Source: Symbiodinium sp. CCMP2592
Lineage: Eukaryota; Sar; Dinophyceae; Suessiales; Symbiodiniaceae
Direction of reading: 5' to 3'
Assembly (NCBI GenBank): GCA_905221615.1
Contig: CAJNDT010000512.1
Span: 1 to 64,000 of the forward strand
Length of the DNA: 64,000 nt
The translations under genes and the position numbers were made by a program. This document shows, in pieces, positions 22,981 to 35,454 of this stretch. Within the stretch, counting starts at the first letter, position 1. Every line of letters starts with the position of its first letter. Under the pieces are notes generated by a model. The model was not told where the DNA came from. It worked only from the letters and a program-made list of their open reading frames with translations, and ran no database searches.

Positions 22981-23844
22981 CGGCGTCACCTAGTCCAAGA
23001 GAGGTCACACCTGCCGCTGAAAGAACATACTGGGAACGAATCTCAGATATGTGGCAGGACACGAACAACAACAGGGATATTGATATCCGTCTGTTTGTCT
23101 CAGTCAAGCAGTACTATTCAACTTTTTCTAACCTTGACCTATGGTTGAGTCCCTCTGACAAAGATTGGCACAGCCCTTTGGGCTTCACGATTCAACCAAT
23201 CCTTACAAAAGGGAAACACAACCGGTCAGATGCCCAGGTCCAAAAGATCGCTGACAAGCGAAAGGCTTACAAGCAGCGTAATGCTGAATACTGGGGTTAC
23301 AACGATTCATTCGTTTACTCATCCGGCAACAGCTGGTACGACAAATCGCAACCATCAGGTAGCCATCACAGATATGGAAGATTCTGGGAGTGGCCACAGC
23401 CTGAACGTCCCAGCGAGCCTGAAGGTCCTCCTCCAAGAAGGAACCAGGAATCATCGTCCTCTTCACAACAAGATCTACCAAGATCAAGGTCCAGGCCTCA
23501 AAGAACCAATATTGTTGACAAGCTCAACATGTCTTTGGAAGAGCTGGATGGACTAGAAGAAGAACCGTCACCAACAAAAAGTGACATCGAAGAACACGAA
23601 AGAGAAACATCAAACTTGATGTCTGCTCAGAGAGATGAAGAGGAACAAGAGGACGAATCCTCCAGCCGGAGAAGAAGAAGGAAGGCATCGCGTCCACCGT
23701 CTGCTCCGAGCGGCAAGGCACTCAGAACAGCTGCTACAGCAGCGGGGTTGTCGGGCTGGTTCGGACACCGCAACCGAGGTGGAGCGAACGCAGAGTCTAC
23801 CAAGACTGATGAAACTTCACTTCCAAACTCACTAACCAGTGAGC

Positions 23845-23915
23845 AGGACTTCTCCGTCTTCAGCATCGCGTGGAATGTGTTCCTGCTGCTAATGGGCTTA
23901 CACTGGATGTGGAAG
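23845..23915 (+). other. single hydrophobic segment, possible membrane anchor
   Basis: FSVFSIAWNVFLLLMGLHWMW, about 21 uncharged residues flanked by acidic residues before and by Lys/Arg after. It could be a transmembrane helix. Alone it does not make an envelope protein, and no signal peptide or furin-like site was seen. Confidence 0.4.
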
Positions 23916-25574
23916 CAGATTACCAGGCCTCCTATCAGATGTATGGAGCGCCAACAACCAAAATCAAAAGCAGCAGCGAACCAAAGAGTTCCATTCCTCG
24001 AACCCGAGGATGAACCGCAGACGCGTGAACCTTTAGGACCCAACAGGGTCAATTCCGGAGAAACAACTGATCTGCGACCTATCTGGCATACTTCCCGAAG
24101 CGAAGTCTACCATCTCTCAGACAGCTGTTACCAGCTCAAGCAAGCAAGAGATGTTTGCAAGAAGGTGCTGTGCAAAAACTGCCTCCATGCAGTACAAGTT
24201 GCGGAGATTCGCAGGAACGATCCTTTCCAAAGAGGTGATACACGACCACGTGGCACCGAAAGAGACATTGAGCGCTTCCAGACCTACGATGATGCAAGTA
24301 ACACTCCTCATATGACACAATTATTCAAAGATGCCTTGCATGCACAAATGGCCGAAGAAGCCATGCAGATTACCTATACATCGATCCCCAAGGGATCCTC
24401 GGCAAAGGCCAGAGGTACATCTGCACTCTCAAGTGCCGCATCGTCATCAGCGCCCAAGGCAATGCCACCAGGGCCTAACAAGGCAAACATGTCACCTCCA
24501 CCTAAGAGTCCTCCGCCAAAGGCGAAAGGAACAGTACCTTCTGATCCTCCAAGACCAAAAGGTCCTACCAGAAGAGGAGGTCAAAATCGGCGCATTCAAC
24601 GAAAGGCAGCTAGAGAAGCCCACAACAGTGGACTCTGCACCTATGCAGACGCTGCACTTAACGAAGCCAATCAAGGCCAGGCAATTAACATTACGTGCCG
24701 AAACATGGCAGCAAGACACGTCAGCTCTATCGATGCAACGGTAGAAGCAGCCGATCAGTTTACACAACGCGTGCTACAGCACGTAGAAACATATGATGAA
24801 GAGGAACCGTGGAGCACGGAGTTTCTACCAGTCGTGGAAGTCCTATTCAGGAACTTAAGCGGCGACGAAACAACTGTCATACATGACAATCAAACGGTAA
24901 CTATGCCTCTTGCGAAATACACAGACCTCCTCAGAATCGCACAATCATTGCGAAGCTCTATCCAGAGAGACAAGGAGGAAAGGAAGGAACATCTTGACAC
25001 CATCCAAGATACTCTATCCAGAGTGGAAATCCTTCTAACAGCACTGAAGGACTCAAGGACAGTCTTTAACCAATTGGTCCATTCCTCACTAGAGATAGAG
25101 CGAAGAAATAACAATCTCAAAAATGTCCTCGAGACACTCTTTGACGACCAAAGCTCTGAGGAAGACCAGTCAGAATCTGACAATGAAGAAGTCCTAACTC
25201 CTTCTGCAGCACAGTACTGGAATAGCCTTTATGCCCACGCCTTATCTCCTTCAGGAGATGAAAGTGAAAGATCATGGGCGTCCTCAGACGGACAGCTTGA
25301 AAGAAGAAGGGCTGAACGGGCAAAGGCTAAGCAGCCGCAACCGGCAAAAGCCAAGGCAACTCCAGCCAGCTCACAAGCTGCTCCAAAGGCCGAGCCAAAG
25401 GCGACAACATCCAACCATGGATATGATACTGCAGACGCCGCCTTCACCAGGGCGGAGAACAGATTACTCGGAATCTTTTCAAGTTCCGAAGAAGACCACT
25501 CAGACCCGGATGAGCCACATCCGAACGTCTACGCTCGAGCCTATGATCCAAACCTGGATCCAAATCTGAGATAA

Positions 25575-25881
25575 GAGAATCTCAGAGTTTCACAACAGTG
25601 ACTCACAAAGCTCTAGCAAGAGCAAAGTGAAAGGCTGCATAATTCGATGTAGAAAACATCACCAGACATGATCTTGTACAGATGATCTCTCTGACCAACA
25701 TGCATGAGTGTGTGTGCAAAATGAGTGGAGTGTCCTCAGCAGTGTACTTCAGTGCTATACCTAGCATAAATAATATGCTGTTTTTATCATGAGTCCAAAC
25801 TCCGCAACTGTGACAGTGGGCATAATAGTATATGTGTGAATGTGCGGCCATGCTTCCGGTAAAAGAAAATTAGTGTCTGTT
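25575..25881 (+). other. 3' untranslated region of copy B with polypurine-like tract
   Basis: No gene. The last 22 bases before the 3' LTR contain TAAAAGAAAATTAGTGTCTG (25,860-25,879). The purine run AAAAGAAAA is the best polypurine-tract candidate, although it ends some 13 bases before the LTR rather than next to it. Confidence 0.55.
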
Positions 25882-26129
25882 TGAAACCATAAACCTCTAA
25901 AGGGGTAGCTCTAACAGGTACCTACAGCAATGGCTGCATGCTCATACATATACATTCCGCTGCCCATTGGCTCACAGTGGTTTTACCATATTGAGACAAG
26001 ACAAGCTCTCCTTGCGTAGCAAGACAAAACAACTACTGTCCGTGTGCAGGGCGCTGCCCTTTGATCCTTAGGGAATAACTGGTCATACACCTCCTTACAA
26101 GGAGTATCCCTTGGGGGTGTATCGGCACA
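25882..26129 (+). repeat. 3' LTR of copy B
   Basis: 248 bp from TGAAACCATAAACC to GTATCGGCACA, nearly identical to the 5' LTR. A run of ten G follows. Confidence 0.95.
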
Positions 26130-26154
26130 GGGGGGGGGGAGTGTGGCTTAAACC

Positions 26155-26221
26155 GGGTCTATTTGGCAGCTGGATGTGTGTGTATTGGCAGGACTCCACG
26201 CGCCAGCTGCCAAATAGACCC
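26155..26221. repeat. 19-bp inverted repeat (TIR-like)
   Basis: GGGTCTATTTGGCAGCTGG (26,155-26,173) is repeated inverted at 26,203-26,221 with 29 bases between. A third copy, inverted relative to the first, lies at 35,079-35,097 next to another G run. It may be the terminal sequence of a small transposon family. Confidence 0.75.
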
Positions 26222-26239
26222 CATGTGGTGTTCCAGCGC

Positions 26240-28250
26240 GCCTGGACCCCGGGAATTAAATAATTTAAATCCGGGGGCCTCCCCCGTATTTAAATTATTT
26301 AATTGGGGCCAGGAATTAAATAATTTAAATAATTTAAATAATTTAAATAATTTAAATCCTGGGGGAGGGGGGTCCGGGGAGGGGCGGGGCCATGAATTAA
26401 ATAATTTAAATAATTTAAATCCGGGGGAATCTGCCGGGGCCGGGAATTAAATAATTTAAATAATTTAAATAATTTAAATCCTGGGGGAGGGGGGTCTGGG
26501 GGAGGGGCGGGGCCGGGAATTAAATAATTTAAATAATTTAAATACGGGGGCCTCGCCCGTATTTAAATTATTTAATTCCCGCGGGGGGGTCCGGACCCGC
26601 CCGCCCCGGACCCCCTCCCTCAGGATTTAAATTATTTAAATTATTTAAATTATTTAAATTATTTAATTGGGGCCGGGAATTAAATAATTTAAATAATTTA
26701 AATCCGGAGGCCTCGCCCGTATTTAAATTATTTAATTGGGGCCGGGAATTAAATAATTTAAATAATTTAAATCCGGGGGCCTCCCCCGTATTTAAATTAT
26801 TTAATTGGGGCCGGGAATTAAATAATTTAAATAATTTAAATAATTTAAATAATTTAAATCCTGGGGGAGGGGGGTCTGGGGGAGGGGCGGGGCCGGGAAT
26901 TAAATAATTTAAATAATTTAAATCCGGGGGCCTCGCCCGTATTTAAATTATTTAATTCCCGCGGGGGGGTCCGGACCCGCCCGCCCCGGACCCCCTCCCT
27001 CAGGATTTAAATTATTTAAATTATTTAAATTATTTAAATTATTTAAATTATTTAATTGGGGCCGGGAATTAAATAATTTAAATAATTTAAATCCGGAGGC
27101 CTCGCCCGTATTTAAATTATTTAATTGGGGCCGGGAATTAAATAATTTAAATAATTTAAATCCGGGGGCCTCCCCCGTATTTAAATTATTTAATTGGGGC
27201 CGGGAATTAAATAATTTAAATAATTTAAATAATTTAAATAATTTAAATCCTGGGGGAGGGGGGTCTGGGGGAGGGGCGGGGCCGGGAATTAAATAATTTA
27301 AATCCGGGGGCCTCGCCCGTATTTAAATTATTTAATTCCCGCGGGGGGGTCCGGACCCGCCCGCCCCGGACCCCCTCCCTCAGGATTTAAATTATTTAAA
27401 TTATTTAAATTATTTAAATTATTTAAATTATTTAATTGGGGCCGGGAATTAAATAATTTAAATAATTTAAATCCGGAGGCCTCGCCCGTATTTAAATTAT
27501 TTAATTGGGGCCGGGAATTAAATAATTTAAATAATTTCAATCCGGGGGCCTCCCCCGTATTTAAATTATTTAATTGGGGCCGGGAATTAAATAATTTAAA
27601 TAATTTAAATAATTTAAATAATTTAAATCCTGGGGGAGGGGGGTCTGGGGGAGGGGCGGGGCCGGGAATTAAATAATTTAAATAATTTAAATCCGGGGGC
27701 CTCGCCCGTATTTAAATTATTTAATTCCCGCGGGGGGGTCCGGACCCGCCCGCCCCGGACCCCCTCCCTCAGGATTTAAATTATTTAAATTATTTAAATT
27801 ATTTAAATTATTTAAATTATTTAATTGGGGCCGGGAATTAAATAATTTAAATAATTTAAATCCGGAGGCCTCGCCCGTATTTAAATTATTTAATTGGGGC
27901 CGGGAATTAAATAATTTAAATAATTTAAATCCGGGGGCCTCCCCCGTATTTAAATTATTTAATTGGGGCCGGGAATTAAATAATTTAAATAATTTAAATA
28001 ATTTAAATAATTTAAATAATTTAAATCCTGGGGGAGGGGGGTCTGGGGGAGGGGCGGGGCCGGGAATTAAATAATTTAAATAATTTAAATCCGGGGGCCT
28101 CGCCCGTATTTAAATTATTTAATTCCCGCGGGGGGGTCCGGACCCGCCCGCCCCACCCCCTCCCTCAGGATTTAAATTGTTTAAATTATGTAAATTATTT
28201 AAACTATTTAAATTATTTAAATTATTTAATTGGGGCCGGGAATTAAACCC
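26240..28250. repeat. AT/GC palindromic satellite, about 390-bp period
   Basis: About five units of 370-397 bp. Each joins a GC-rich block (CGGGGGGGTCCGGACCCGCC and neighbours; starts near 26,578, 26,948, 27,338, 27,727 and 28,124) to runs of the 9-bp AT unit AATAATTTA. Inside each unit the AT runs occur as facing arms around short GC loops such as CCGGGGGCCTCGCCCG, giving several potential hairpins. Units differ mainly by whole 9-bp steps. The Asn-Leu-Asn reading frames here are translation of the AT unit, not genes. Confidence 0.9.
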
Positions 28251-28284
28251 TCCCACCACCCTCTCACCCACCACTTCAAGGGCT

Positions 28285-28551
28285 AGGGATCCCACACATC
28301 TGCGGGCAAAATCTGGCGGAAGTGATCCGCCACCGAGCAAAAAGCCTGTAAATACCGCATTCAACAAAGGGCCAGGGATTTCACACATCTGTTGGCAAAA
28401 TCTGGCGGAAGTGAGCAGTCGGTACCTCCGCCAGATTTTGCCAACAGATGTGTGAAATCCCTGGCCCTTTGTTTAATGCGGTATTTACAGGCTTTTTGCT
28501 CGGTGGCGGATCACTTCCGCCAGATTTTGCCCGCAGATGTGTGAGATCCCT
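28285..28551. repeat. large palindrome 1, two 125-bp arms
   Basis: Arms 28,285-28,409 and 28,427-28,551 are near-perfect inverted copies around a short spacer containing GTGAGCAGTCGGTAC (28,411-28,425). Each arm itself contains AAAATCTGGCGGAAGT twice. No coding potential is credible. Confidence 0.88.
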
Positions 28552-28602
28552 GGCCGTTGTTTTAACGCGGTATTTACAGGCGTTCTGCTCGGTCGCGGCT
28601 CG

Positions 28603-29475
28603 CAGGGATGAGGGGGACACCCCTTGCGCTCTGTGGTTTTCTGATCTGAGTTTTCACAAGACCTTAGGGGGACACCACTTGCGATCTATGATTTTGGGAT
28701 CTGAGTTCTTACACAACCTTCCCTCCACCTCCTGCCCACGCTACCTCCCAGACACCCTCCCACCACCCTCTCACCCACCACTTCAAGGGCTAGGGATCCC
28801 ACACATCTGCGGGCAAAATCTGGCGGAAGTGATCCGCCACCGAGCAAAAAGCCCGTAAATACCGCATTAAACAAAGGGCCAGGGATTTCGCACATCTGTT
28901 GGCAAAATCTGGCGGAAGTACCGACTGCTCACTTCCGCCAGATTTTGCCAACAGATGTGTGAAATCCCTGGCCCTTTGTTGAATGCGGTATTTACAAGCT
29001 TTTTGCTCGGTGGCGGATCACTTCCGCCAGATTTTGCGCGAGATGTGTGGGGTCCCTGGCCGTTGTTTTTAACGCGGTATTTACAGGCTTTCTGCTCGGT
29101 CGCGGCTCGCAGGGATTAGGAGGACACCCCTTGCGATTTGTGATTTTGGAACTTATTTGTTATAACAACCTTTAGGGGGACACCACTTGCGATCTGTGGT
29201 TTTCGGTTCTGAGTTTTCACAAAACCTTGGGGAGACACCCCTTGCGATCTGTGATTTCGGGATCTGAGTTCTTACAAAACCTTGGGGGGGACACCGCTTG
29301 CGATTTGTGGTGTTGGAATTCTTTTGTTATAAAAAGCTTTAGGGAGACACCCCTTGCGATTTATTGTTTTGGAACTTGTTGTTTCAACGAACCCTTAGGG
29401 GGACACCCCTTGCGATCTGGGTTTTTGGGATCTGAGTCTGTACAAATCTTGGGGCGACACCCTTGTGATCTGTGA
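28603..29475 (+). repeat. 56-bp tandem repeat, two blocks
   Basis: The unit starts GGGGGACACCCCTTGCGATCT and ends around TTACAAAACCTT. About two units lie at 28,603-28,720 and about seven at 29,115-29,475, at spacings near 56 bases. The blocks are separated by the second palindrome. Confidence 0.85.
28792..29057. repeat. large palindrome 2, same family as palindrome 1 with inverted spacer
   Basis: Arms about 28,792-28,919 and 28,931-29,057. The central 15 bases, GTACCGACTGCTCAC (28,918-28,932), are the exact reverse complement of the spacer of palindrome 1. Confidence 0.88.
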
Positions 29476-29489
29476 TTTTCTCTGTGTTT

Positions 29490-32400
29490 TTTGCAGAACT
29501 TCAAGGAAAAAAAATCTTGCCGACGCAGGGGTAGATGGAGCTCTCTTGTCTTTCGTGAAGTTGAAGGGGCCTGTCTGCTGTGCTGAGATGGACCTCTCTC
29601 CCGTCTCATTACATGGGAGGAAGCTCTCAATCATTTCTTGTGGAGGATGAAGTAGAAGACTTTTCTTTTTGGAAGCAAGGGGAGCCCTGGCTTCTCTTGC
29701 TAGGAGCGAAGTCTCTTCAATCTTCTTAAGATAAAAGCGACTTACCAAGAGGTAAAGGCTCTCTCTGCTGAAATAAAGCTCTCGTCGCTTACCAAGAATA
29801 ACTTGGAGTGAGCTCTCTTCCTGCTTCACAGCAGGGTAAGGTAGAGGGCTTGGGCTTCTCGTCTCGTTTTGAAGGCCACGGGGAGGACCGGCCATTCTCT
29901 TGTCAAGGATTGAAATTTGGAAAAGCTCTATCCTTCCTTCCTGATCGTACGCTCCCTTCCAAGTTTTTTTCTCGAGGAGGAGATGTTCAGGAGCTGTCGC
30001 TGCTGACGAACAGAGAAAGAAGTTTTCTTCTTATCGCCAGAGAGGCAGTCGGAGCTCCCTTCTTTCTCGTGATGCGTTGTTCTTTTGCCACGAACAACCT
30101 TTGGGGACTGTTTTCTTGCTTTGGAGCATGAGGTCTTTTCTTTTGAAGGCTGGCGACTGAGGAAGGTATAAGAAATCTCCTCTAGGGAAATCTGCTCTTG
30201 CCAAGAATAACTAGGAATGAGAACGCTCTGTCCTCACCTCTTGAGAGATATCTCTCTTCTATCCCTTGGAGAGGAAGTGGTGGCAACATGGAGAAGTTAG
30301 AAGGGTTTCTTTCTTGATTCAGAGGGTGGGGAAGAGGGCTGCTCATGTCTTATTGAAGGCTGAGGGGAGGATCGGACTCTTCTTTTGTCGATTGAGAGAG
30401 CTCTGTCCTCACTTCTTGAGAGCTATCTCTGTTCTATCCCTTGAGGAGGAAGAGGGGACGACAAGGAGCTCCTCTCTCTTCTTGTCGACTAAGAGGCAGC
30501 CGCAGTTCTTTTTGAAACTGGAGATGCTTTGAGCCCTGTCTTCTTCGACTAGAAGCGAGCTCCCTTCGATTCTCTTCAGAGGAGATGGAGACCTACCAAG
30601 AGAGGGAGGAGCTCGCTGCTAGAAATCAGCCGAATGACTTGGAGGGACTCTCTCCGTGTTTTCGTTGAGGGTTGGGGGAATCCCTACCGTTTCTTCTTGA
30701 GCGTCAAGAAAATAACAGGATCTCTTTCCACTGCCAAGAGAGAAAGGAGGTTTCTTCTTCTTGTGCGTATGCTGTTTTCCATCTTTTGAGAAGGTAAGGG
30801 CAGTAATCAGGATCTCTTTCCACTGCCAAGAGAGAAAGGAGGTTTCTTCTTCTTGTGCGTATGCTGTTCTCCATCTTTTGAAAAGGTAAAAGAAATGCTC
30901 AAGATCCAACCCCTTATGAAGAGAGAAAGGAGTTATCTTCTTTCCGACCGATGGGTAAACGGAGACCTTTGAATTCTCGTGAACTTGGAGGGGCCTGTCT
31001 GCTGGGCTGAGATGAAGCTCTCTTGCGTCTCATTACATGGGAGGAAGCTCTCAGTGATTTCTTGTGGAGGATGAGGTAGAAAATCTTTCTTTTTGGAAGC
31101 TATGGGAGCTCTGTCTTTGTTGCTAGGAGCGAGGTCTCTTCAATCTTCTTAAGACGAAAAGGCGACATACCAAGAGGTAAAAAGGCTCTCTGCTAGAAGG
31201 ATGCTCTCTTCTGTTGCCACGAATATCCTGGAGACTCTCTTCTTGTTTTGGAGCATGAGGTCATTTCCCTTTGAAGGCTGAGGGACGACCAGATGTCTCT
31301 GTTTGAAAATTGGGGGGAGCTCCACCCTTTCTTCTTGAGTTGGGGGGAGCTCCACCCTTTCTTCTTGAGTGTATGCTCTCTTCCATTTTTAAAACGGCGA
31401 CGGAAATAATCAGGATCCCCTCCCCATATCAGGAAAGAAAGGAGGTCTCTTCTTGCCGAAAGGTAAACGGTGCCCTCTTCTTTCTCATGAAATTGGAGCG
31501 GCCTGTTTGCTTTGTTGAGATGGCGCTTTCTTTTGTCCCATTAGTTTGGAGGAAGCTCTCAGTCTCTTCTTGTCGAGGATGAGGCAGAGGATTTGTCTTT
31601 TTGAAAGCTAATTCAGAGCATGGGGTAGAGGGCTGCTCATGTCTTGTTGAAGGATGAGGGGAGGATCAGACTCTTCTTCTGAAGATTGAGCGAGCTCTGT
31701 CCTCACTTCTTGAAAGCTATCCCTCTTCTATCCCTTGAAGAGGAAGAGGGGACGACAAGGAGCTCCTCTCTCTTCTTGTCGACTAAGAGGCAGCCGCAGT
31801 TCTTTTTGAAACTGGAGATGCGTTGAGCCTTGTCTTCTTCGACTAGAAGCGAGCTCCCTTCAATTCTCTTCAGAGGAGATGGAGACCTACCAAGAGAGGG
31901 AGGAGCTCGCTGCTCGAAATCAGCTGAATGACTTGGAGGGACTCTCTCCGTGGTTTCGTTGAGGGGTGGGGGCATCTCCGCCCTTTCTTCTTGAGCGTAT
32001 GCCCTTTTCCATCTTTTGAAAAGGTAAGGGAAGTAATCAGGATCTCTTTCCACTGCCAAGAGAGAAAGGAGGTTTCTTCTTCTTGTGCGTATGCTGTTCT
32101 CCATCTTTTGAAAAGGTAAAAGAAATGCGCAAGATTCAACCCCTTATGAAGAGAGAAAGGAGTTATTTTCTTTCCGACCGATGGGTAAACGGAGACCTTT
32201 GAATTCTCGTGAACTTGGAGAGGCCTGTCTGCTGGGCTGAGATGAAGCTCTCTTGCGTCTCATTACATGGGAGGAAGCACTCAGTGATTTCTTGTGGAGG
32301 ATGAGGTAGAAAATCTTTCTTTTTGGAAGCTAGGGGAGCTCTGTCCTTTCTTGCTAGGAGCGAGGTCTCTTCAATCTTCTTAAGACGAAAAGGCGACATA

Positions 32401-34800
32401 CCAAGAGGTAAAAAGGCTCTCTGCTAGAAGGATGCTCTCTTCTGTTGCCACAAATCACCTGGAGACTCTCTTCTTGTTTTGGGGCTTGAGGTCTTTTCCT
32501 TTTAAATGCTGAGGGATGACCAGATGTCTCTACTTGAAAATTGGGGGAGCTCCACCCTTTCTTCTTGAGCGTCCTCCCCTTGTCAAGAAAGAAAGGAGGT
32601 CTCTTCTTGCCGAGGGGTAAACGGAGCCCTCTTCTTTCTCGTGAAGTTGGAGCGGCCTGTTTGCTTTGTTGAGATGGCGCTTTCTTCTGCCGCCTTAGAT
32701 TGCTCTCAATCTCTTCTTGTCGAGGATGAGTTTTTGGAGTAGAGGGCTGCTCATGTCTTATTGAAGGCTAAGGGAGGATCAGACTCTTCTTTTGAAGATT
32801 GAGAAGCTCAGTCCTCACTTCTTGAAAGCTATCTCTCTTCTATCCCTTGAGGAGGAAGAGGGGACGACAAGGGGCTCCTCTCTCTTCTTGTCGACTGAGA
32901 GGCAGCCGGAGTTCTTTTTTTCTCGTGACGTTGGAAGGGTTCTCTGCTCCTTTGAGATGCTGCCGTAGAGGATGTGCCAAGGGATCTCTTCCTTACCCTT
33001 TTGGAGAAAAGAAGCTCATTTCTTGCGGATGACGAAGCAGCGAGCTCCCTTCATTTTATCGTCAGAGGAGATGATGGGAGGAAGCTCTCAGTGATTTCTT
33101 GTGGAGGATGAGGCAGACAATCTTTCTTTTTGGAAGCTAGGGGAGCTCTGTCCTTTCTTGCTAGGAGCGAGGTCTCTTCAATCTCCTTAAGACGAAAAGG
33201 CGACATACCAAGAGGTAAGAAGGATGCTCTCTTTTGTTGCCACGAATATCCTGGGGACTCTCTTCTTGTTTTGGAGCATGAGGTCTTTTCCTTTTAAATG
33301 CTGAGGGATGAAAAGATGTCTCTACTTGAAAATTGGGGGAGCTCCACCCTTTCTTCTTGAGTGTCCTCCCCTTTTCAAGAAAGAAAGGAGGTCTCTTCTT
33401 GCCGAGGGGTAAACGGAGCCCTCTTCTTTCTCGTGAAGTTGGAGCGGCCTGTTTGCTTTGTTGAGAGGGCGCTTTCTTTTGTCCCATTAGTTTGGAGGAA
33501 GCTCTCAGTCTCTTCTTGCCGAGGATGAGGCAGAGGATTTTTTTGGAAGCTAATTCAGAGGATGGGGTAGAGGGCTGCTCATGTCTTATTGAAGGCTAAG
33601 GGGAGGATCAGACTCTTCTTTTGAAGATTGAGAAGCTCAGTCCTCACTTCTTGAAAGCTATCTCTCTTCTATCCCTTGAGGAGGAAGAGGGGACGACAAG
33701 CAGCTCCTCTCTCTTCTTGTCGACTGAGAGGCAGCCGGAGTTCTTTTTTTCTCGTGACGTTGGAAGGGTTCTCTGCTCCGCGGTAGAGGATGTGCCAAGG
33801 GATTTCCTTACCCTTTTGGGGAAAAGAAGCTCATTTCTTGCGGATGACGAAGCAGCGAGCTCCCTTCATTTATCGTCAGAGGAGATGATGGGAGGAAGCT
33901 CTCAGTGATTTCTTGTGGAGGATGAGGTAGACAATCTTTCTTTTTGGAAGCTAGGGGAGCTCTGTCCTTTCTTGCTAGGAGCGAGGTCTCTTCAATCTCC
34001 TTAAGACGAAGAGGCGACATACCAAGAGGTAAGAAGGATGCTCTCTTTTGTTGCCACGAATATCCTGGGGACTCTCTTCTTGTTTTGGAGCATGAGGTCT
34101 TTTCCTTTTAAATGCTGAGGGATGACCAGATGTCTCTACTTGAAAATTGGGGGAGCTCCACCCTTTCTTCTTGAGTGTCCTCCCCTTTTCAAGAAAGAAA
34201 GGAGGTCTCTTCTTGCCGAGGGGTAAACGGAGCCCTCTTCTTTCTCGTGAAGTTGGAGCGGCCTGTTTGCTTTGTTGAGATGGCGCTTTCTTTTGTCCCA
34301 TTAGTTTGGAGGAAGCTCTCAGTCTCTTCTTGTCGAGGATGAGGCAAAGGATTTTTTTGGAAGCTAATTCAGAGGATGGGGTAGAGGGCTGCTCATGTCT
34401 TATTGAAGGCTAAGGGGAGGATCAGACTCTTCTTTTGAAGATTGAGACAGCTCAGTCCTCACTTCTTGAAAGCTATCTCTCTTCTATCCCTTGAGGAGGA
34501 AGAGGGGACGACAAGGAGCTCCTCTCTCTTCTTGTCGACTAAGAGGCAGCCGGAGTTCTTTTTTTCTCGTGACGTTGGAAGGGTTCTCTGCTCCTTTGAG
34601 ATGCTGCGGTAGAGGATGTGCCAAGGGATCTCTTCCTTACCCTTTTGGGGAAAAGAAGCTCATTTCTTGCGGATGACGAAGCAGCGAGCTCCCTTCATTT
34701 ATCGTCAGAGGAGATGGAGACTTACCAAGAGGTAGAGGAGCTCGCTGCTAGAAATCAGCTGAATGACTTGGAGAGACTTTCTCCGTGTTTTCGTTGAGGG
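29490..34800. repeat. 5-kb field of degenerate CTCTTC/TTCTTG-rich repeats
   Basis: Recurring phrases such as GGAAGCTCTCAGTGATTTC, ACCAAGAGGTAAAAAGGCT and GGAGCTCCACCCTTTCTTC appear many times with indels. A segment near 30,620-31,200 recurs near 31,860-32,470. All reading frames are short and shared among repeats, so no gene is called. Confidence 0.8.
32730..34700. repeat. higher-order tandem duplication, about 815-bp period
   Basis: Landmarks repeat at constant offset: GGGGACGACAAG at about 32,870, 33,685 and 34,503; the block 33,161-33,487 matches 33,975-34,301. Small internal deletions differ between units. Confidence 0.8.
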
Positions 34801-35113
34801 TTGGGGGAATCTCCACCCTTTCTTGAGCCGTCTGTCTACATTCCAAGGAGTCGTGGACATTCTGATTGGTTAAACATTACATTACATTCACACGAACTTT
34901 GGGCGCAAGTGGCCGCCGCTTGTATGTCGCAGTGTAATACGCAGCTAGGCACCACGAGAGCGCAGACATTTTCAACGATCAATTATGCACGCATGGAGTC
35001 TGTGCCTACGTCACCCGTGTCATGGCGTGGTCTGTGGTGATGAGAATAAGCACTACTTGAATGCAAAAACACAGCCATCCAGCTGCCAAATAGACCCTAT
35101 TTAAGCCGGCCAC
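34801..35113. other. short unique stretch ending in the third TIR-like copy
   Basis: No gene seen. CCAGCTGCCAAATAGACCC (35,079-35,097) is the reverse complement of the 19-mer at 26,155. It is followed by TTTAAGCCGGCCAC and a run of eleven G (35,114-35,124). Confidence 0.7.
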
Positions 35114-35129
35114 GGGGGGGGGGGTGAAG

Positions 35130-35400
35130 GGTCGAAGGCTTGAAGGGGGGCTTGAAGGGGGGCTTGAAGGAGGGCTTGAAGGGGGGCTTGAAGGGGGGCT
35201 TGAAGGGGGCCTTGAAGGGGGCCTTGAAGGGGGCCTTGAAGGGGGGCTTCAAGGGGGGCTTCAAGGGGGGCTTCAAGGGGGGCTTGAAGGGGGGGCTTGA
35301 AGGGGGGCTTGAAGGGGGGCTTGAAGGGGGGCTTCAAGGAGGGCTTGAAGGGCGGCTTGAAGGGGGGCCTGGAAGAGGGGCCTGGAAGGGGGCGTGCAGA
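35130..35400 (+). repeat. 12-bp tandem array (CTTGAAGGGGGG)
   Basis: About 20 units, with CTTCAA variants in the middle. It yields a Lys-Gly-Gly-Leu repeat in translation, which is not taken as a gene. Confidence 0.9.
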
Positions 35401-35454
35401 GGTTTTGAAGAGGCTGAAGCAGGGACCTGGTGCTTGGAGGCAGGGGAGCTTGAA

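Noticed and set aside
23845-23915. Envelope gene of a retrovirus-like element
   Set aside because: One hydrophobic segment alone, with no signal peptide, cleavage site or fusion peptide; the neighbours are acidic low-complexity sequence.
26163-28455. Reading frames rich in Asn-Leu-Asn
   Set aside because: They are translations of the AATAATTTA satellite, occur on both strands, and have no conserved non-repeat part.
28603-29475. CRISPR-like array (regular repeats of 56 bp)
   Set aside because: The whole unit is repeated with no unique spacers, there are no cas genes, and the genome is eukaryotic.
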